Translations under genes and position numbers: made by a program
The notes under the pieces: model-generated
Database searches by the model: none
The model's input: only the letters and a program-made list of their open reading frames with translations
What the model was told of the DNA's origin: nothing
DNA from: Litchfieldia alkalitelluris
GTDB lineage: Bacteria; Bacillota; Bacilli; Bacillales; Salisediminibacteriaceae
Assembly: GCF_002153425.1 (NCBI RefSeq)
Contig: NZ_KZ119600.1
Coordinates: 1,153,714-1,217,713, forward strand
Reading direction: 5' to 3'
DNA: 64,000 nt
Part shown: positions 36,180 to 45,011 of the stretch, piece after piece
Layout: every line of letters begins with the position of its first letter
Numbering within the stretch: the first letter of the stretch is position 1

Positions 36180-36242
36180 CTTGTTGCCTGCTAGGTAGGG
36201 CGTAGTGAAGGAGTAGACCGAATTGTGTTTTTATAATGGCAA

Positions 36243-36316
36243 GGATAGGTGTGGTTTGGAATCACGAGGTATTGACTATCTTGTGGTTCCTTATTTGATT
36301 CTACCTCGTCCTATCC
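36243..36316. other. Nested inverted repeat, possible structured RNA
   Basis: GGATAGG at 36243 pairs with CCTATCC at 36310, and ACGAGGTA at 36264 pairs with TACCTCGT at 36302 immediately inside it. The 14-base bulge between the left arms and the 30-base loop share the sequence TGTGGTT. No T run follows, so it is not a standard terminator. It lies between the lactate permease and yfhH. Confidence 0.5.
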
Positions 36317-36409
36317 CTAAGTGTAGCTGGAGTTATGCGTTATTCTTTCATCTTTTCCAGGCTTTATTTATAATAAAGGTAACAAAGTAGCTTTTAAGGA
36401 GAATAATAT

Positions 36410-36727
36410 ATGGATAAGCGATATAGCCAAATGACAGAAGAAGAGTTACGTAATGAAATTGCAGACTTAAAGGTGAAAGCACAAAAAGCTGAGCAAATGG
36501 GAATGGTAAATGAGTATGCAGTACATGAGCGCAAGATGATGATGGCTCAAGCATATATGATGGATCCTTCAGCATTTAACTCAGGTGAAACGTATGAAAT
36601 AATTGGTTCAAGGGATACTTTTAAAATATCTTATATGAACGGTGTTTTCGCATGGGGAAATCGCAACAACAGCCAAGAAGAAGAAGCATTACCAATCTCT
36701 GTGTTAGGAAACATCATCGTAATATAA
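36410..36727 (+). CDS. yfhH: YfhH family protein (DUF1811)
   Basis: A 105-residue protein. An N-terminal helical hairpin (RYSQMTEEELRNEIADLKVK, then AEQMGMVNEYAVHERKMMMA) is followed by a small SH3-like beta domain containing GETYEII, FKISYMNGVFAWG and the end PISVLGNIIVI. This matches the DUF1811 fold. Function unknown. AAGGAGAA precedes the ATG. The position after recX corresponds to B. subtilis once the permease is discounted. Confidence 0.92.
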   Translation: MDKRYSQMTEEELRNEIADLKVKAQKAEQMGMVNEYAVHERKMMMAQAYMMDPSAFNSGETYEIIGSRDTFKISYMNGVFAWGNRNNSQEEEALPISVLGNIIVI

Positions 36728-36734
36728 TTTTAAA

Positions 36735-36780
36735 TTAAAAAGCTGCTTCAAACAGCTTGGTAGAAGCTGTTGAAGCAACT
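36735..36780. terminator. Terminator between convergent yfhH and the YpzG-like gene
   Basis: GCTGCTTCAAACAGCTT and AAGCTGTTGAAGCAAC form a long stem with one bulge. The minus strand continues with TTTTTAATTT, the + strand with a poorer T stretch, so it mainly serves the minus-strand gene. Confidence 0.75.
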
Positions 36781-36797
36781 TATTTGTAGAGTTTCAA

Positions 36798-36956
36798 CTA
36801 CGATCTTTTTCGCGTCTGAACCTCTAATATTTGCACATCTAATGCTCGTCTGGTTTCCCCATTCACTTGGTGATACGCATGCTTTGGATTTGAACGTGGT
36901 GATTGGAATGGATCCTGATAACCTCTTCCCGTTTGTGGCAGGTGTTTATAGTGCAT
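36798..36956 (-). CDS. YpzG-like small protein
   Basis: A 52-residue protein with the conserved block FQSPRSNPKHAYHQVNGETR and the C-terminal VQTRKRS. I associate this pattern with the YpzG family of Bacillus small proteins; function unknown. AGGAGG sits seven bases before the ATG on the minus strand. It lies directly downstream of the sspK gene in the same direction, so it may be spore-associated by context only. Confidence 0.72.
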   Translation of the reverse strand: MHYKHLPQTGRGYQDPFQSPRSNPKHAYHQVNGETRRALDVQILEVQTRKRS

Positions 36957-37015
36957 GACTTAACGCCTCCTCAAATTTGGGTATACATGCATCAATCTCT
37001 AATCAAGGTCCCTTA

Positions 37016-37171
37016 TTATTTAGGTTTTCGATCTTGAGTTGAAGCTTGCATACGTTCTTGTGGGTGGTCATTGATTGTTCCATCAGCCCGCTTGGAAGCA
37101 TAAGCTGCTTTTGCCCTTGGCTCACCGTCTAATGACATACGCTCTGGAAAATCCTTTTCTTTGTTGCGCAT
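37016..37171 (-). CDS. sspK: Small acid-soluble spore protein K
   Basis: A 51-residue protein, [11 protein letters not shown] then [19 protein letters not shown] and HPQERMQAS, which matches SspK throughout. SspK is a minor spore-core protein made in the forespore. ATG 37171 has AAGGAGG upstream; the longer frame has no site. Placement between yfhH and yfhJ agrees with B. subtilis. Confidence 0.93.
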   Translation of the reverse strand: MRNKEKDFPERMSLDGEPRAKAAYASKRADGTINDHPQERMQASTQDRKPK

Positions 37172-37300
37172 TGGGAAAACCTCCTTATGGTACTTAACCC
37201 ATGTAAGCATCTGCCCTTTTTCTCTCTTTTTTAGGGCAGTTATAGTGTGTGTGTTCTTTAAAAAATAATGAAATGTAATTCCTGACAAGGGGGGAGAAAT

Positions 37301-37567
37301 ATGAATGATTATTTTGAACGATTAACGAACAAACTCTTGGAGCAAAATGAGCAAATGTCTTATTCTGAAGCAAGAACTTGGGTGGAAATTCTTTGGGAGG
37401 ATTTCGAAAGTACTTCTGCGAAAGCAGGCCGTAAGTACCGTGGTTCAGAAATGACAGAGAAAATTATTGAAGAGTGGATCAACCGTTATGGTCCAAAGCT
37501 GCATGAGGTATTATTGGAAAAACCAAGATACCGCAAGCTTTTCAAAAATAAAGAATTTTACCATTAA
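37301..37567 (+). CDS. yfhJ: YfhJ (WVELL family protein)
   Basis: An 88-residue mainly helical protein: [36 protein letters not shown] (the WVELL signature, here WVEIL) and [16 protein letters not shown]. Function unknown. AGGGGGGAG precedes the ATG. It is transcribed away from sspK and ends at a strong terminator shared with yfhP. Confidence 0.9.
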   Translation: MNDYFERLTNKLLEQNEQMSYSEARTWVEILWEDFESTSAKAGRKYRGSEMTEKIIEEWINRYGPKLHEVLLEKPRYRKLFKNKEFYH

Positions 37568-37570
37568 AAA

Positions 37571-37613
37571 GAGGTTTTCCAGTGGTCGATATAAAGCCAC
37601 TTGGAAAACCTCT
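37571..37613. terminator. Bidirectional terminator between yfhJ and yfhP
   Basis: GAGGTTTTCCAGTGG pairs with CCACTTGGAAAACCTC (one bulge) around an 11-base loop, flanked by AAAAA and TCTTATGTTT. Confidence 0.88.
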
Positions 37614-37614
37614 C

Positions 37615-38598
37615 TTATGTTTCTATGGCAATTTCAAGCTTTCGCTGAAGTGTTTCATTATTATAAATCCAGCCTGTATAGGAGGATAAAATACTTAAGT
37701 TTTCATCCAATCGAACAATGGCGATAAAAGGGTAATGGCCTTTACTACGGTAGCGCAAATCAACGAATTTCACTGTGAAACCGTGATCTTCCTCTGTTAC
37801 CTGCCAATGATAAGCTGGTGAAAAGGATAGAAAGGCATGCAAATTTTGATCTTTACATGCAGCGTTGATAATTGGATCATCTGGAATTGGTTCGAATGGA
37901 TATGTTTCGTAATAGTTAATCACCCCATTCTTCACTTGAGCAACGTGCATTTTTTCCTGTGTTCGAATAACAACATGCCAATGGTGCCATTTAAACGTTG
38001 GTGAGGTGAAAATGTGCGTCGCATCAGGGTGCTTCCTTTTTAACAAATGGTAGACCTTCCGTTGGGTCCTAATGCGCCAAATATAGTACCCTGTTAACAG
38101 GATATACAAAGTAAGGAACGTCCAGCCTGGATCTGTTCCGTAACGCCAAAATATAATAGCCACGATATGCGCCGTAAAAATAAGAGGATCAAATATATTG
38201 ATAATGCCAAGTGCAATCCATTTTTCCCTTATGGGTGAAAAAAACTTGGTCCCGTATGCATTGAAGATGTCCACAAAAACGTGGAGAAAAACAGCGAGAA
38301 ACGTCCAAAGCCATAAATGTAATAAATTTAAATCAGGCATCGTAGCACCTAATAATATGGTGATGGCAGTTGGCCAAATAAACCAAAAGGGGATAGAGTG
38401 GGTGACGCCACGATGATTCCGAATGTAAACAGCATTATTTTTTAATTTCAATATTGTATCAAAGTCAGGAGCTTGTGATCCGATTAATGCACTAACCATT
38501 ACTGCTTGTGTCATGGCAGGATTACTTGATACAACTGGGTCTAGCGTAGCGAGGCCCCCGATTGCGATTCCCATTACAACATGGGTTCCCGTATCCAT
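37615..38598 (-). CDS. yfhP: Membrane-bound metal-dependent hydrolase YfhP (YdjM family)
   Basis: A 327-residue protein with four to five helices in the N-terminal half and a soluble C-terminal half. The metal-site pattern of the YdjM/LexA-regulated group is visible: TGTHVVMGIAIGG at residue 3, GSQAPDFDTILKL near 42, and RNHRGVTHSIPFW near 60, plus HVFVDIFNAYGTKFFSP near 105. B. subtilis YfhP sits in the same place, next to mutY. The ATG has AAGGAGG upstream. The reaction is unknown. Confidence 0.9.
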   Translation of the reverse strand: MDTGTHVVMGIAIGGLATLDPVVSSNPAMTQAVMVSALIGSQAPDFDTILKLKNNAVYIRNHRGVTHSIPFWFIWPTAITILLGATMPDLNLLHLWLWTFLAVFLHVFVDIFNAYGTKFFSPIREKWIALGIINIFDPLIFTAHIVAIIFWRYGTDPGWTFLTLYILLTGYYIWRIRTQRKVYHLLKRKHPDATHIFTSPTFKWHHWHVVIRTQEKMHVAQVKNGVINYYETYPFEPIPDDPIINAACKDQNLHAFLSFSPAYHWQVTEEDHGFTVKFVDLRYRSKGHYPFIAIVRLDENLSILSSYTGWIYNNETLQRKLEIAIET

Positions 38599-38830
38599 TT
38601 GATAACCCTCCTTACCTATACGACATTTTCTTGATACAATAATTTATAGTTATTTTATTATGTTATGTAGAGTGGAGTTTATCCCTATGCTTTATGTGAA
38701 AGAGAGCAACCTGTAGCCCAAATTCTAACATCATTATTTTTCAAAGGCTACTTCTAATCTAAGGGGATTTTAGAAAACTCACTACTATTATTACCCTATT
38801 CAAGCAGTTTTCAAAAGGAGAAATTCAAAT

Positions 38831-39145
38831 ATGAATGATTTACAAATTTTTATTGAATATAAAATATCTGCTGACATGGTACATGAATATGAGAACCATA
38901 TGCAGAAAGTTCTAGACGAATTAAGGGCATTTGGTGCTGCAGATGTTGAGTGGTTTGAAGCGGCAGACCAAGAAAATTTGTATGTGGAGATGTTCCTCCT
39001 TCCCACTATGGAAAGCTACGAATTGATAAAGGGAAAACGTAGAGACGGTGCTGACCCCGTATTTGGACAGCTCGACAAATATATTGTTGGTGGTTTACAG
39101 AAGCTCCATTGTTGGGCATTTGTCCAAAGGGGGAGCAACAGGTGA
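38831..39145 (+). CDS. Uncharacterised protein translationally coupled to mutY
   Basis: A 104-residue soluble protein with an alternating beta-alpha pattern (LQIFIEYKIS, YENHMQKVLDEL, GAADVEWFEAADQENLYVEM, YIVGGLQKLHCWAF), consistent with a ferredoxin-like alpha+beta barrel of about 100 residues. I see no catalytic motif. Its TGA overlaps the GTG start of mutY, so the two proteins are likely made together. AAAAGGAG precedes the ATG. Confidence 0.78.
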   Translation: MNDLQIFIEYKISADMVHEYENHMQKVLDELRAFGAADVEWFEAADQENLYVEMFLLPTMESYELIKGKRRDGADPVFGQLDKYIVGGLQKLHCWAFVQRGSNR

Positions 39146-40245
39146 CGACTTTAGAAAAATTAAGTAACTGGAATATAAAAGGATATCAACAGGATCTCTT
39201 GAAATGGTACGACGAAAATAAACGAGACCTTCCTTGGCGTCGAGAAAGGGATCCATATAAGATTTGGGTTTCTGAAATTATGCTTCAACAGACGAAGGTT
39301 GACACAGTTATCCCATATTATAATCGCTTTATGAAGTTTTTTCCAACCGTACAAGCCCTTGCGGAAGCTGAAGAAGAAACGGTTTTGAAAGCATGGGAAG
39401 GCCTTGGGTACTATTCAAGGGCTCGAAATCTGCACAAGGCTGTGAAGGAAGTCCAAGAGAATTATGGTGGACAAGTTCCAGCTGAAAAAGAAGAGGTGCA
39501 TAAGCTAAGTGGAGTTGGTCCGTATACAGCAGGCGCAATCTTAAGCATTGCATTCAATATCCCAGCACCTGCAGTGGATGGTAACGTCATGCGAGTCTTA
39601 TCACGAATTTTTTCCATATATGACGACATTTCAAAGGCTACTACGCGAAAACGATTTGAAAGTATTGTGGACGAGATTATTTCAAAGGAAAATCCTTCTC
39701 ATTTTAATCAGGCATTAATGGAGCTTGGGGCGTTAATATGCACGCCAAAGTCACCTGCCTGTTTAATCTGCCCTGTTCAAGAGCATTGCGCTGCTAGGGC
39801 AGAGGGAGTTCAAGAACTATTACCTGTGAAGGCAAAAAAATCGCCACCGAAGAAAAAACAGATGAAAGCCATTGTCCTAAAAGATGATGCAGGTCGAATA
39901 TTGATCCAGCAACGTCCTGAAACAGGAATGTTGGCTAAGCTCTGGCAATTTCCTAATATCGAGGCAGAAGAGGTTGTGGAAGATTACGCTGATTTGAAGA
40001 AGCACTTGTTATTTATGGGACTTCAAGTCGATATTTTTGAGAAAGTACATGAAGTCAGGCATGTTTTTACTCACCTCATTTGGGAAATTGATGTTTATAT
40101 CGGCGAACTTAAAGGAATGGCTCGTGAGGCAGATTTGGAATTAGCCAGCTTACGCTTAGTAGAAAAGGGAGATGTAGACTTGTACCCATTCCCGGTCTCA
40201 CATCAAAAGATTAATGACTTTGTTTTAAAGAAGGGAGATTTCTAA
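39142..40245 (+). CDS. mutY: Adenine DNA glycosylase MutY
   Basis: A 367-residue base-excision enzyme that removes adenine opposite 8-oxoguanine. The HhH-GPD domain shows VSEIMLQQTKVDTVIPYY (catalytic Glu), the hairpin LSGVGPYTAGAI near residue 118, and VDGNVMRVLSR with the catalytic Asp. The iron-sulfur ligands follow C-x6-C-x2-C-x5-C (CTPKSPACLICPVQEHC) near 195-212. A C-terminal NUDIX-like domain (KLWQFPNIEAEE, HVFTHLIWEIDVY) recognises 8-oxoG. GTG 39142 overlaps the previous stop and has a good site (AAAGGGGGAG). Confidence 0.95.
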   Translation: MTTLEKLSNWNIKGYQQDLLKWYDENKRDLPWRRERDPYKIWVSEIMLQQTKVDTVIPYYNRFMKFFPTVQALAEAEEETVLKAWEGLGYYSRARNLHKAVKEVQENYGGQVPAEKEEVHKLSGVGPYTAGAILSIAFNIPAPAVDGNVMRVLSRIFSIYDDISKATTRKRFESIVDEIISKENPSHFNQALMELGALICTPKSPACLICPVQEHCAARAEGVQELLPVKAKKSPPKKKQMKAIVLKDDAGRILIQQRPETGMLAKLWQFPNIEAEEVVEDYADLKKHLLFMGLQVDIFEKVHEVRHVFTHLIWEIDVYIGELKGMAREADLELASLRLVEKGDVDLYPFPVSHQKINDFVLKKGDF

Positions 40246-40246
40246 T

Positions 40247-41005
40247 ATGGATTTACGTTTGACTGGTAAGCACGTGTTAGTGACTGGGGGATCTAAAGGA
40301 ATTGGAAAGGGAATCGCAAAAGGTTTTATAGAAGAAGGAGCGAAGGTTGCCGTTGTTGCAAGGGGAGAAGGGGCATTAAAGCAGGCGAAACTGGAACTCC
40401 CTGAAGTGGAATTGATCCAGGCAGATTTATTAAGTGAAAAAGGTCGTGAAGAAGCATTTCAGCAGTTCATTGGTCTGTTCGGTGAGATCGACATTTTGAT
40501 TAATAATGTTGGTGGAAGCAACGGTGGAGCTGCGGCGGAAACATCATTAGATTTGTTTAAAGACGCAATGAACTTAAATTACTATTCTGCGGTCCACTTC
40601 AGTCAAATGGCACTTCCATATATGAAGAAAAACAAGGCAGGATCCATCGTCAATGTTTCTTCAATTTTCGGAAGGGAAGCTGGTGGAAAGGTAACTTACA
40701 ATTCTGCAAAGGCAGCAATGATTAGTTTTACAAAATCATTAGCTGACGAAGTAGTAAAGGACGGCATTCGAGTGAATGGGATTGCCCCTGGCTCCATTTT
40801 ACACCCGTCAGGAAATTGGCAGCGGAGAATAGAAGAGAATCCTGAAAAAATGAAGAAGTTTGTTGAAGATCAAATTCCAGCTGGGCGTTTCGGTACGGTG
40901 GAGGAAATTGCCGATACAGTTGTATTCATGGCTTCGGAGAGAGCGAATTGGGTGGTTGGTGCCACGCTGAATGTGGACGGTGGGCAGTCACGATCGAATT
41001 TTTAG
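40247..41005 (+). CDS. SDR family oxidoreductase
   Basis: A 252-residue classical short-chain dehydrogenase: VTGGSKGIGKGIAKG (cofactor loop), INNVGGSNGG, SIVNVSSIFG (catalytic Ser), YNSAKAAMISFTK (Tyr-x3-Lys) and a C-terminal GATLNVDGGQSRSNF. It resembles 3-oxoacyl-ACP reductase-like proteins, but the substrate is not evident. The ATG follows the mutY stop by one base and has GAAGGGAG upstream, so the two are cotranscribed. The stop is followed by hairpin array 2; no separate terminator is seen. Confidence 0.92.
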   Translation: MDLRLTGKHVLVTGGSKGIGKGIAKGFIEEGAKVAVVARGEGALKQAKLELPEVELIQADLLSEKGREEAFQQFIGLFGEIDILINNVGGSNGGAAAETSLDLFKDAMNLNYYSAVHFSQMALPYMKKNKAGSIVNVSSIFGREAGGKVTYNSAKAAMISFTKSLADEVVKDGIRVNGIAPGSILHPSGNWQRRIEENPEKMKKFVEDQIPAGRFGTVEEIADTVVFMASERANWVVGATLNVDGGQSRSNF

Positions 41006-41029
41006 GGGGTAGGTTCGGGGAGAAAGAAA

Positions 41030-41070
41030 TGTGATTTAATTTCCCTTTATGGGGTGTGGCGTCTAGCTCC
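41030..41070. repeat. Chimeric junction unit at the left end of array 2
   Basis: GATTTAATTTCCCTTTATGG is the left half of the TTTCCC-family unit seen in array 5. It runs without a break into CTCCGGGCACTA, the first hairpin of array 2. The distance from CCC to YCGGG is 26 bp, as inside array 5 units. The same junction occurs at 57706-57745. Confidence 0.75.
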
Positions 41071-43160
41071 GGGCACTACCACCCAAGAATAGTGCCCGAA
41101 ACACACGAATCGATCTAGCTCCGGGCACTATCAACGAGAAATAGTGCCCGAAGCGCTGGAGTCGAGTTTGCTCCGGGCACTATCAACGAGAAATAGTGCC
41201 CGAAGCCCCTGAATCGAGCTCGCTTCGGGCACTATCAACAAAGAATAGTTCCCGAAGCACTTGAATCGAGCTTGCTTCGGGCACTATCACCCAAGAATAG
41301 TGCCCGAAGCGCCCGAGTCGAGCCTGCTTCGGGCACTATCAACCAAGAATAGTGCCCGAAGCGCTGGAGTCGATCTAGCTCCGGGCACTATCAACAAGAA
41401 ATAGTGCCCGAAGCACCTGAATCGATCTAGCTTCGGGCACTATCATCAAAGAATAGTGCCCGAAGCGCCGGAGTCGATCTAGCTCCGGGCACTATCAACA
41501 AGAAATAGTGCCCGAAGCACCTGAATCGATCTAGCTTCGGGCACTATCAACAGGAAATAGTGCCCGAAGCGCTGGAACCGATCTAGCTTCGGGCACTATC
41601 AACAAGAAATAGTGCCCGAAGCGCCGGAGTCGATCTAGCTCCGGGCACTATCAACGCAGAATAGTGCCCGAAGCGCTGGAGTCGATCTAGCTTCGGGCAC
41701 TATCACCCAAGATTAGGGCCCGAAGCCTCCAAACCGAGCTCGCTTCGGGCACTATAAACGAAGAATAGTGCCCGAAGCGCCCGAGTCGATCTTGCTCCGG
41801 GCACTAACACCCAAGAATAGTGCCCGAAGCGGGGAAGTCGATCTAGCTCCGGGCACTATCACCCAAGATTAGTGCCCGAAGCCTCCAAACCGAGCTCGCT
41901 TCGGGCACTATAAACGAAGAATAGTGCCCGAAGCGCCCGAGTCGATCTTGCTCCGGGCACTAACAACTAGGAATAGTGCCCGAAGCGCTGGAACCGATCT
42001 AGCTCCGGGCACTAACAACCAAGAATAGTGCCCGAAGCGCTGGAATCGATCTAGCTCCGGGCACTAACAACCAGGATTAGTGCCCGAAGCGGGGAAGTCG
42101 ATCTAGCTTCGGGCACTATCTACCAAGAATAGTGCCCGAAGCGCTGGAACCATTCTTGCTTCGGGCACTATCACCCAAGATTAGTGCCCGAAGCCTCCAA
42201 ACCGAGCTCGCTTCGGGCACTATAAACGAAGAATAGTGCCCGAAGCGCCCGAGTCGATCTTGCTCCGGGCACTAACACCCAAGAATAGTGCCCGAAGCGG
42301 GGAAGTCGATCTAGCTCCGGGCACTAACAACCAAGAATAGTGCCCGAAGCGCGGGAATCGATCTAGCTCCGGGCACTAACAACCAAGAATAGTGCCCGAA
42401 GCGCGGGAATCGATCTAGCTCCGGGCACTAACAACCAAGAATAGTGCCCGAAGCGCGGGAATCGATCTAGCTCCGGGCACTAACAACCAAGAATAGTGCC
42501 CGAAGCGCGGGAATCGATCTAGCTCCGGGCACTAACAACCAAGAATAGTGCCCGAAGCGCGGGAATCGATCTAGCTCCGGGCACTAACAACCAAGAATAG
42601 TGCCCGAAGCGCGGGAATCGATCTAGCTCCGGGCACTAACAACCAAGAATAGTGCCCGAAGCGCGGGAATCGATCTAGCTCCGGGCACTAACAACCAAGA
42701 ATAGTGCCCGAAGCGCGGGAATCGATCTAGCTCCGGGCACTAACAACCAAGAATAGTGCCCGAAGCGCGGGAATCGATCTAGCTCCGGGCACTAACAACC
42801 AAGAATAGTGCCCGAAGCGCGGGAATCGATCTAGCTCCGGGCACTAACAACCAAGAATAGTGCCCGAAGCGCGGGAATCGATCTAGCTCCGGGCACTAAC
42901 AACCAAGAATAGTGCCCGAAGCGCGGGAATCGATCTAGCTCCGGGCACTAACAACCAAGAATAGTGCCCGAAGCGCGGGAATCGATCTAGCTCCGGGCAC
43001 TAACAACCAAGAATAGTGCCCGAAGCGCGGGAATCGATCTAGCTCCGGGCACTAACAACCAAGAATAGTGCCCGAAGCGCGGGAATCGATCTAGCTCCGG
43101 GCACTAACAACCAAGAATAGTGCCCGAAGCGCCGGAACCGATCTAGCTCCGGGCACTATC
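41069..43160. repeat. Array 2: 40 tandem hairpins with exact 52-bp period
   Basis: Hairpin CYCGGGCACTAT (or ...ACTAA) - loop CAACCAAGA or variants - ATAGTGCCCGAAG, then a spacer such as GCGCGGGAATCGATCTAG. The box YCGGG starts at 41069 and recurs every 52 bp to 43149, with no net indel over 2,080 bp. The last copy has only its left arm. In many units the left arm has ACTAAC instead of ACTATC, weakening the stem by a pair. Spacers contain CGATCTAGCT or CGAGCTCGCT. The array lies between the SDR gene and ywrD. Confidence 0.95.
42351..43130. repeat. Fifteen identical 52-bp monomers in array 2
   Basis: The spacer GCGGGAATCGATCTAG starts at 42351 and recurs at 42403, 42455 and so on to 43079, each followed by the same hairpin. 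I see no base differences between these units. The remainder of array 2 is variable and includes a longer recurring block (at about 41690, 41860 and 42170). Confidence 0.93.
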
Positions 43161-43220
43161 ACCGGTGCTGCACTAACGGCATTAGTGATTGGTTTCTTGA
43201 AAAAGCCAGTGACCAAGTAA
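43161..43220 (+). pseudogene. Possible 3' remnant of a membrane-protein gene at the array edge
   Basis: Directly after the last half-hairpin, one frame reads TGAALTALVIGFLKKPVTK and stops at 43220, followed at once by a strong terminator. A hydrophobic helix plus a short basic tail looks like the C-terminus of a multi-helix membrane protein. No start is possible upstream because the array fills the sequence. It may be what is left of a gene displaced or deleted when the array grew; a chance open frame of this length is also possible. Confidence 0.4.
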
Positions 43221-43230
43221 ATCAAATGAA

Positions 43231-43270
43231 GAAAAAACGGTTGAGCACCGAGTGGCTCAACTGTTTTTTA
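43231..43270 (+). terminator. Intrinsic terminator at the right edge of array 2
   Basis: AAAAAACGGTTGAGC pairs with GCTCAACTGTTTTTT (one mismatch) around a short loop. With no intact gene directly upstream, it probably belonged to the gene remnant at 43161-43220. Confidence 0.85.
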
Positions 43271-43367
43271 GATCTAATAATGTTAGAAATCAAAAATTAG
43301 TTAATAAACCATTCGCCACTCGAAATATGTTACGATAAAAAAAACGAATAAAATGGAGGAAGCAGGA

Positions 43368-44981
43368 ATGATTACATTTGATAGTTCACATTACCCTTAT
43401 CCATCACAACGAAATGTTACATATGGGAAGAACGGCATGGTTGCCACCTCACAGCCACTCGCTTCCCAGGCTGGTCTCGATATATTGAAAAAAGGAGGTA
43501 ACGCCATTGATGCAGCGATTGCTACAGCTGCATGTTTGACAGTGGTGGAGCCAACTTCAAATGGAATTGGCGGTGACGCCTTTGCCCTCGTGTGGACAAA
43601 GGGGGAGCTGCACGGACTGAATGCCAGTGGTCCAGCACCTCAATCCATCTCAATAGAAAAACTGAAGGAGCAAGGGGTGGATGAGATTCCTAAATTTGGT
43701 TGGATTCCTGTCACTGTTCCTGGTGTTCCAGCAGCGTGGGCAGAGCTTTCAGAACGATTTGGTAAGCTGCCATTAAAGGAAGTGTTACAACCTGCTATTG
43801 ATTACGCCAGAGAAGGGTATCCCCTTAGCCCAACTTTAGCGTACTTTTGGGAGCGAGGGGCAGCGGCTTACTCTAGTGTTTTAAAGGGAGAAGAGTTCGA
43901 GAATTGGTTTGGAACGTTTGCGCCGAATGGTAAGGCTCCAAAGGCTGGGGAAATGTGGCGGTCTGAGGATCATGCACGTACTCTTGAAGCAATTGCAGAA
44001 GCAAATGCAGAGGCTTTCTACCGTGGTGAACTTGCGGAAAAAATCGATGCCTTTTCGAAGAAATACAATGGATTTTTAACAAAAGAGGACTTAGCCTCCT
44101 TTAAACCTGAATGGGTGAAGCCGATCAGTGTGAATTACAAAGGCTACGATGTATGGGAAATTCCACCGAACGGGCAGGGCTTAGTGGCATTAATGGCACT
44201 CAATATGCTGAAGGAGGATACGTTCCATTCCCGCGATGATGCGGAAACATTCCACAAGCAAATTGAAGCGATGAAGCTCGCCTTTGCAGATGGGGAGAAA
44301 TACATCACTGAGGAATCAGAGATGAGCAGCTCTTTGTCTGACTTATTGAGTGAAAGCTACGGAAGAGAACGGCGTGGCTTAATTGGAGAGGAAGCGTTGA
44401 TGCCAGAAGCAGGCGAGCCATCTAAAGGTGGAACAGTTTACTTAGCTACTGCTGACGGGGAAGGAAATATGGTTTCTTTCATTCAAAGTAACTATATGGG
44501 CTTCGGTTCTGGACTCGTAGTTCCAGGTACGGGAATTGCCTTACAGAATCGAGGACATAATTTCAGTATGGACCCTGATCATGATAACGCATTGAAGCCA
44601 GGAAAACGCACTTATCATACAATCATACCTGGTTTTTTAACAAAGGGTGATGAGCCTGTAGGTCCTTTCGGTGTCATGGGTGGATTCATGCAGCCACAAG
44701 GACATATGCAAGTCGTCATGAATACCATTGATTTCGGCTTAAATCCTCAAGCAGCATTGGACGCGCCTCGCTGGCAGTGGATAAAGGATAAGCAAGTATT
44801 ATTAGAGCAGAATGTTCCGAACCACCTTGCTACTGCGTTGTCTGCAAAAGGGCATGCGGTGCAAGTCACACATCAGTCAGGAAGCTTCGGACGCGGTCAA
44901 ATCATTTGGCGTGATCCAGTGACAGGCGTGTTGGCTGGCGGTACAGAAGCGAGGACTGACGGCGCGATAGCGGTTTATTAA
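43368..44981 (+). CDS. ywrD: Gamma-glutamyltransferase family protein YwrD
   Basis: A 537-residue Ntn-hydrolase proenzyme. The N-terminal part has MVATSQPLASQAGLDILKKG and NAIDAAIATAACLTVVEPTS with GIGGDAFALV, all typical of GGT-like enzymes. The expected autoprocessing Thr is in KGGTVYLATADGEGNMVSF near residue 350, followed by YMGFGSGLVVPGTGI. There is no signal peptide, in contrast to secreted Ggt, in agreement with cytoplasmic YwrD. ATG 43368 has TGGAGGA upstream. The next two genes are chromate-transporter halves, as in the B. subtilis ywr cluster. Confidence 0.92.
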   Translation: MITFDSSHYPYPSQRNVTYGKNGMVATSQPLASQAGLDILKKGGNAIDAAIATAACLTVVEPTSNGIGGDAFALVWTKGELHGLNASGPAPQSISIEKLKEQGVDEIPKFGWIPVTVPGVPAAWAELSERFGKLPLKEVLQPAIDYAREGYPLSPTLAYFWERGAAAYSSVLKGEEFENWFGTFAPNGKAPKAGEMWRSEDHARTLEAIAEANAEAFYRGELAEKIDAFSKKYNGFLTKEDLASFKPEWVKPISVNYKGYDVWEIPPNGQGLVALMALNMLKEDTFHSRDDAETFHKQIEAMKLAFADGEKYITEESEMSSSLSDLLSESYGRERRGLIGEEALMPEAGEPSKGGTVYLATADGEGNMVSFIQSNYMGFGSGLVVPGTGIALQNRGHNFSMDPDHDNALKPGKRTYHTIIPGFLTKGDEPVGPFGVMGGFMQPQGHMQVVMNTIDFGLNPQAALDAPRWQWIKDKQVLLEQNVPNHLATALSAKGHAVQVTHQSGSFGRGQIIWRDPVTGVLAGGTEARTDGAIAVY

Positions 44982-45011
44982 TTATTAGATAACTTTGAGA
45001 GGAATTGTAAG

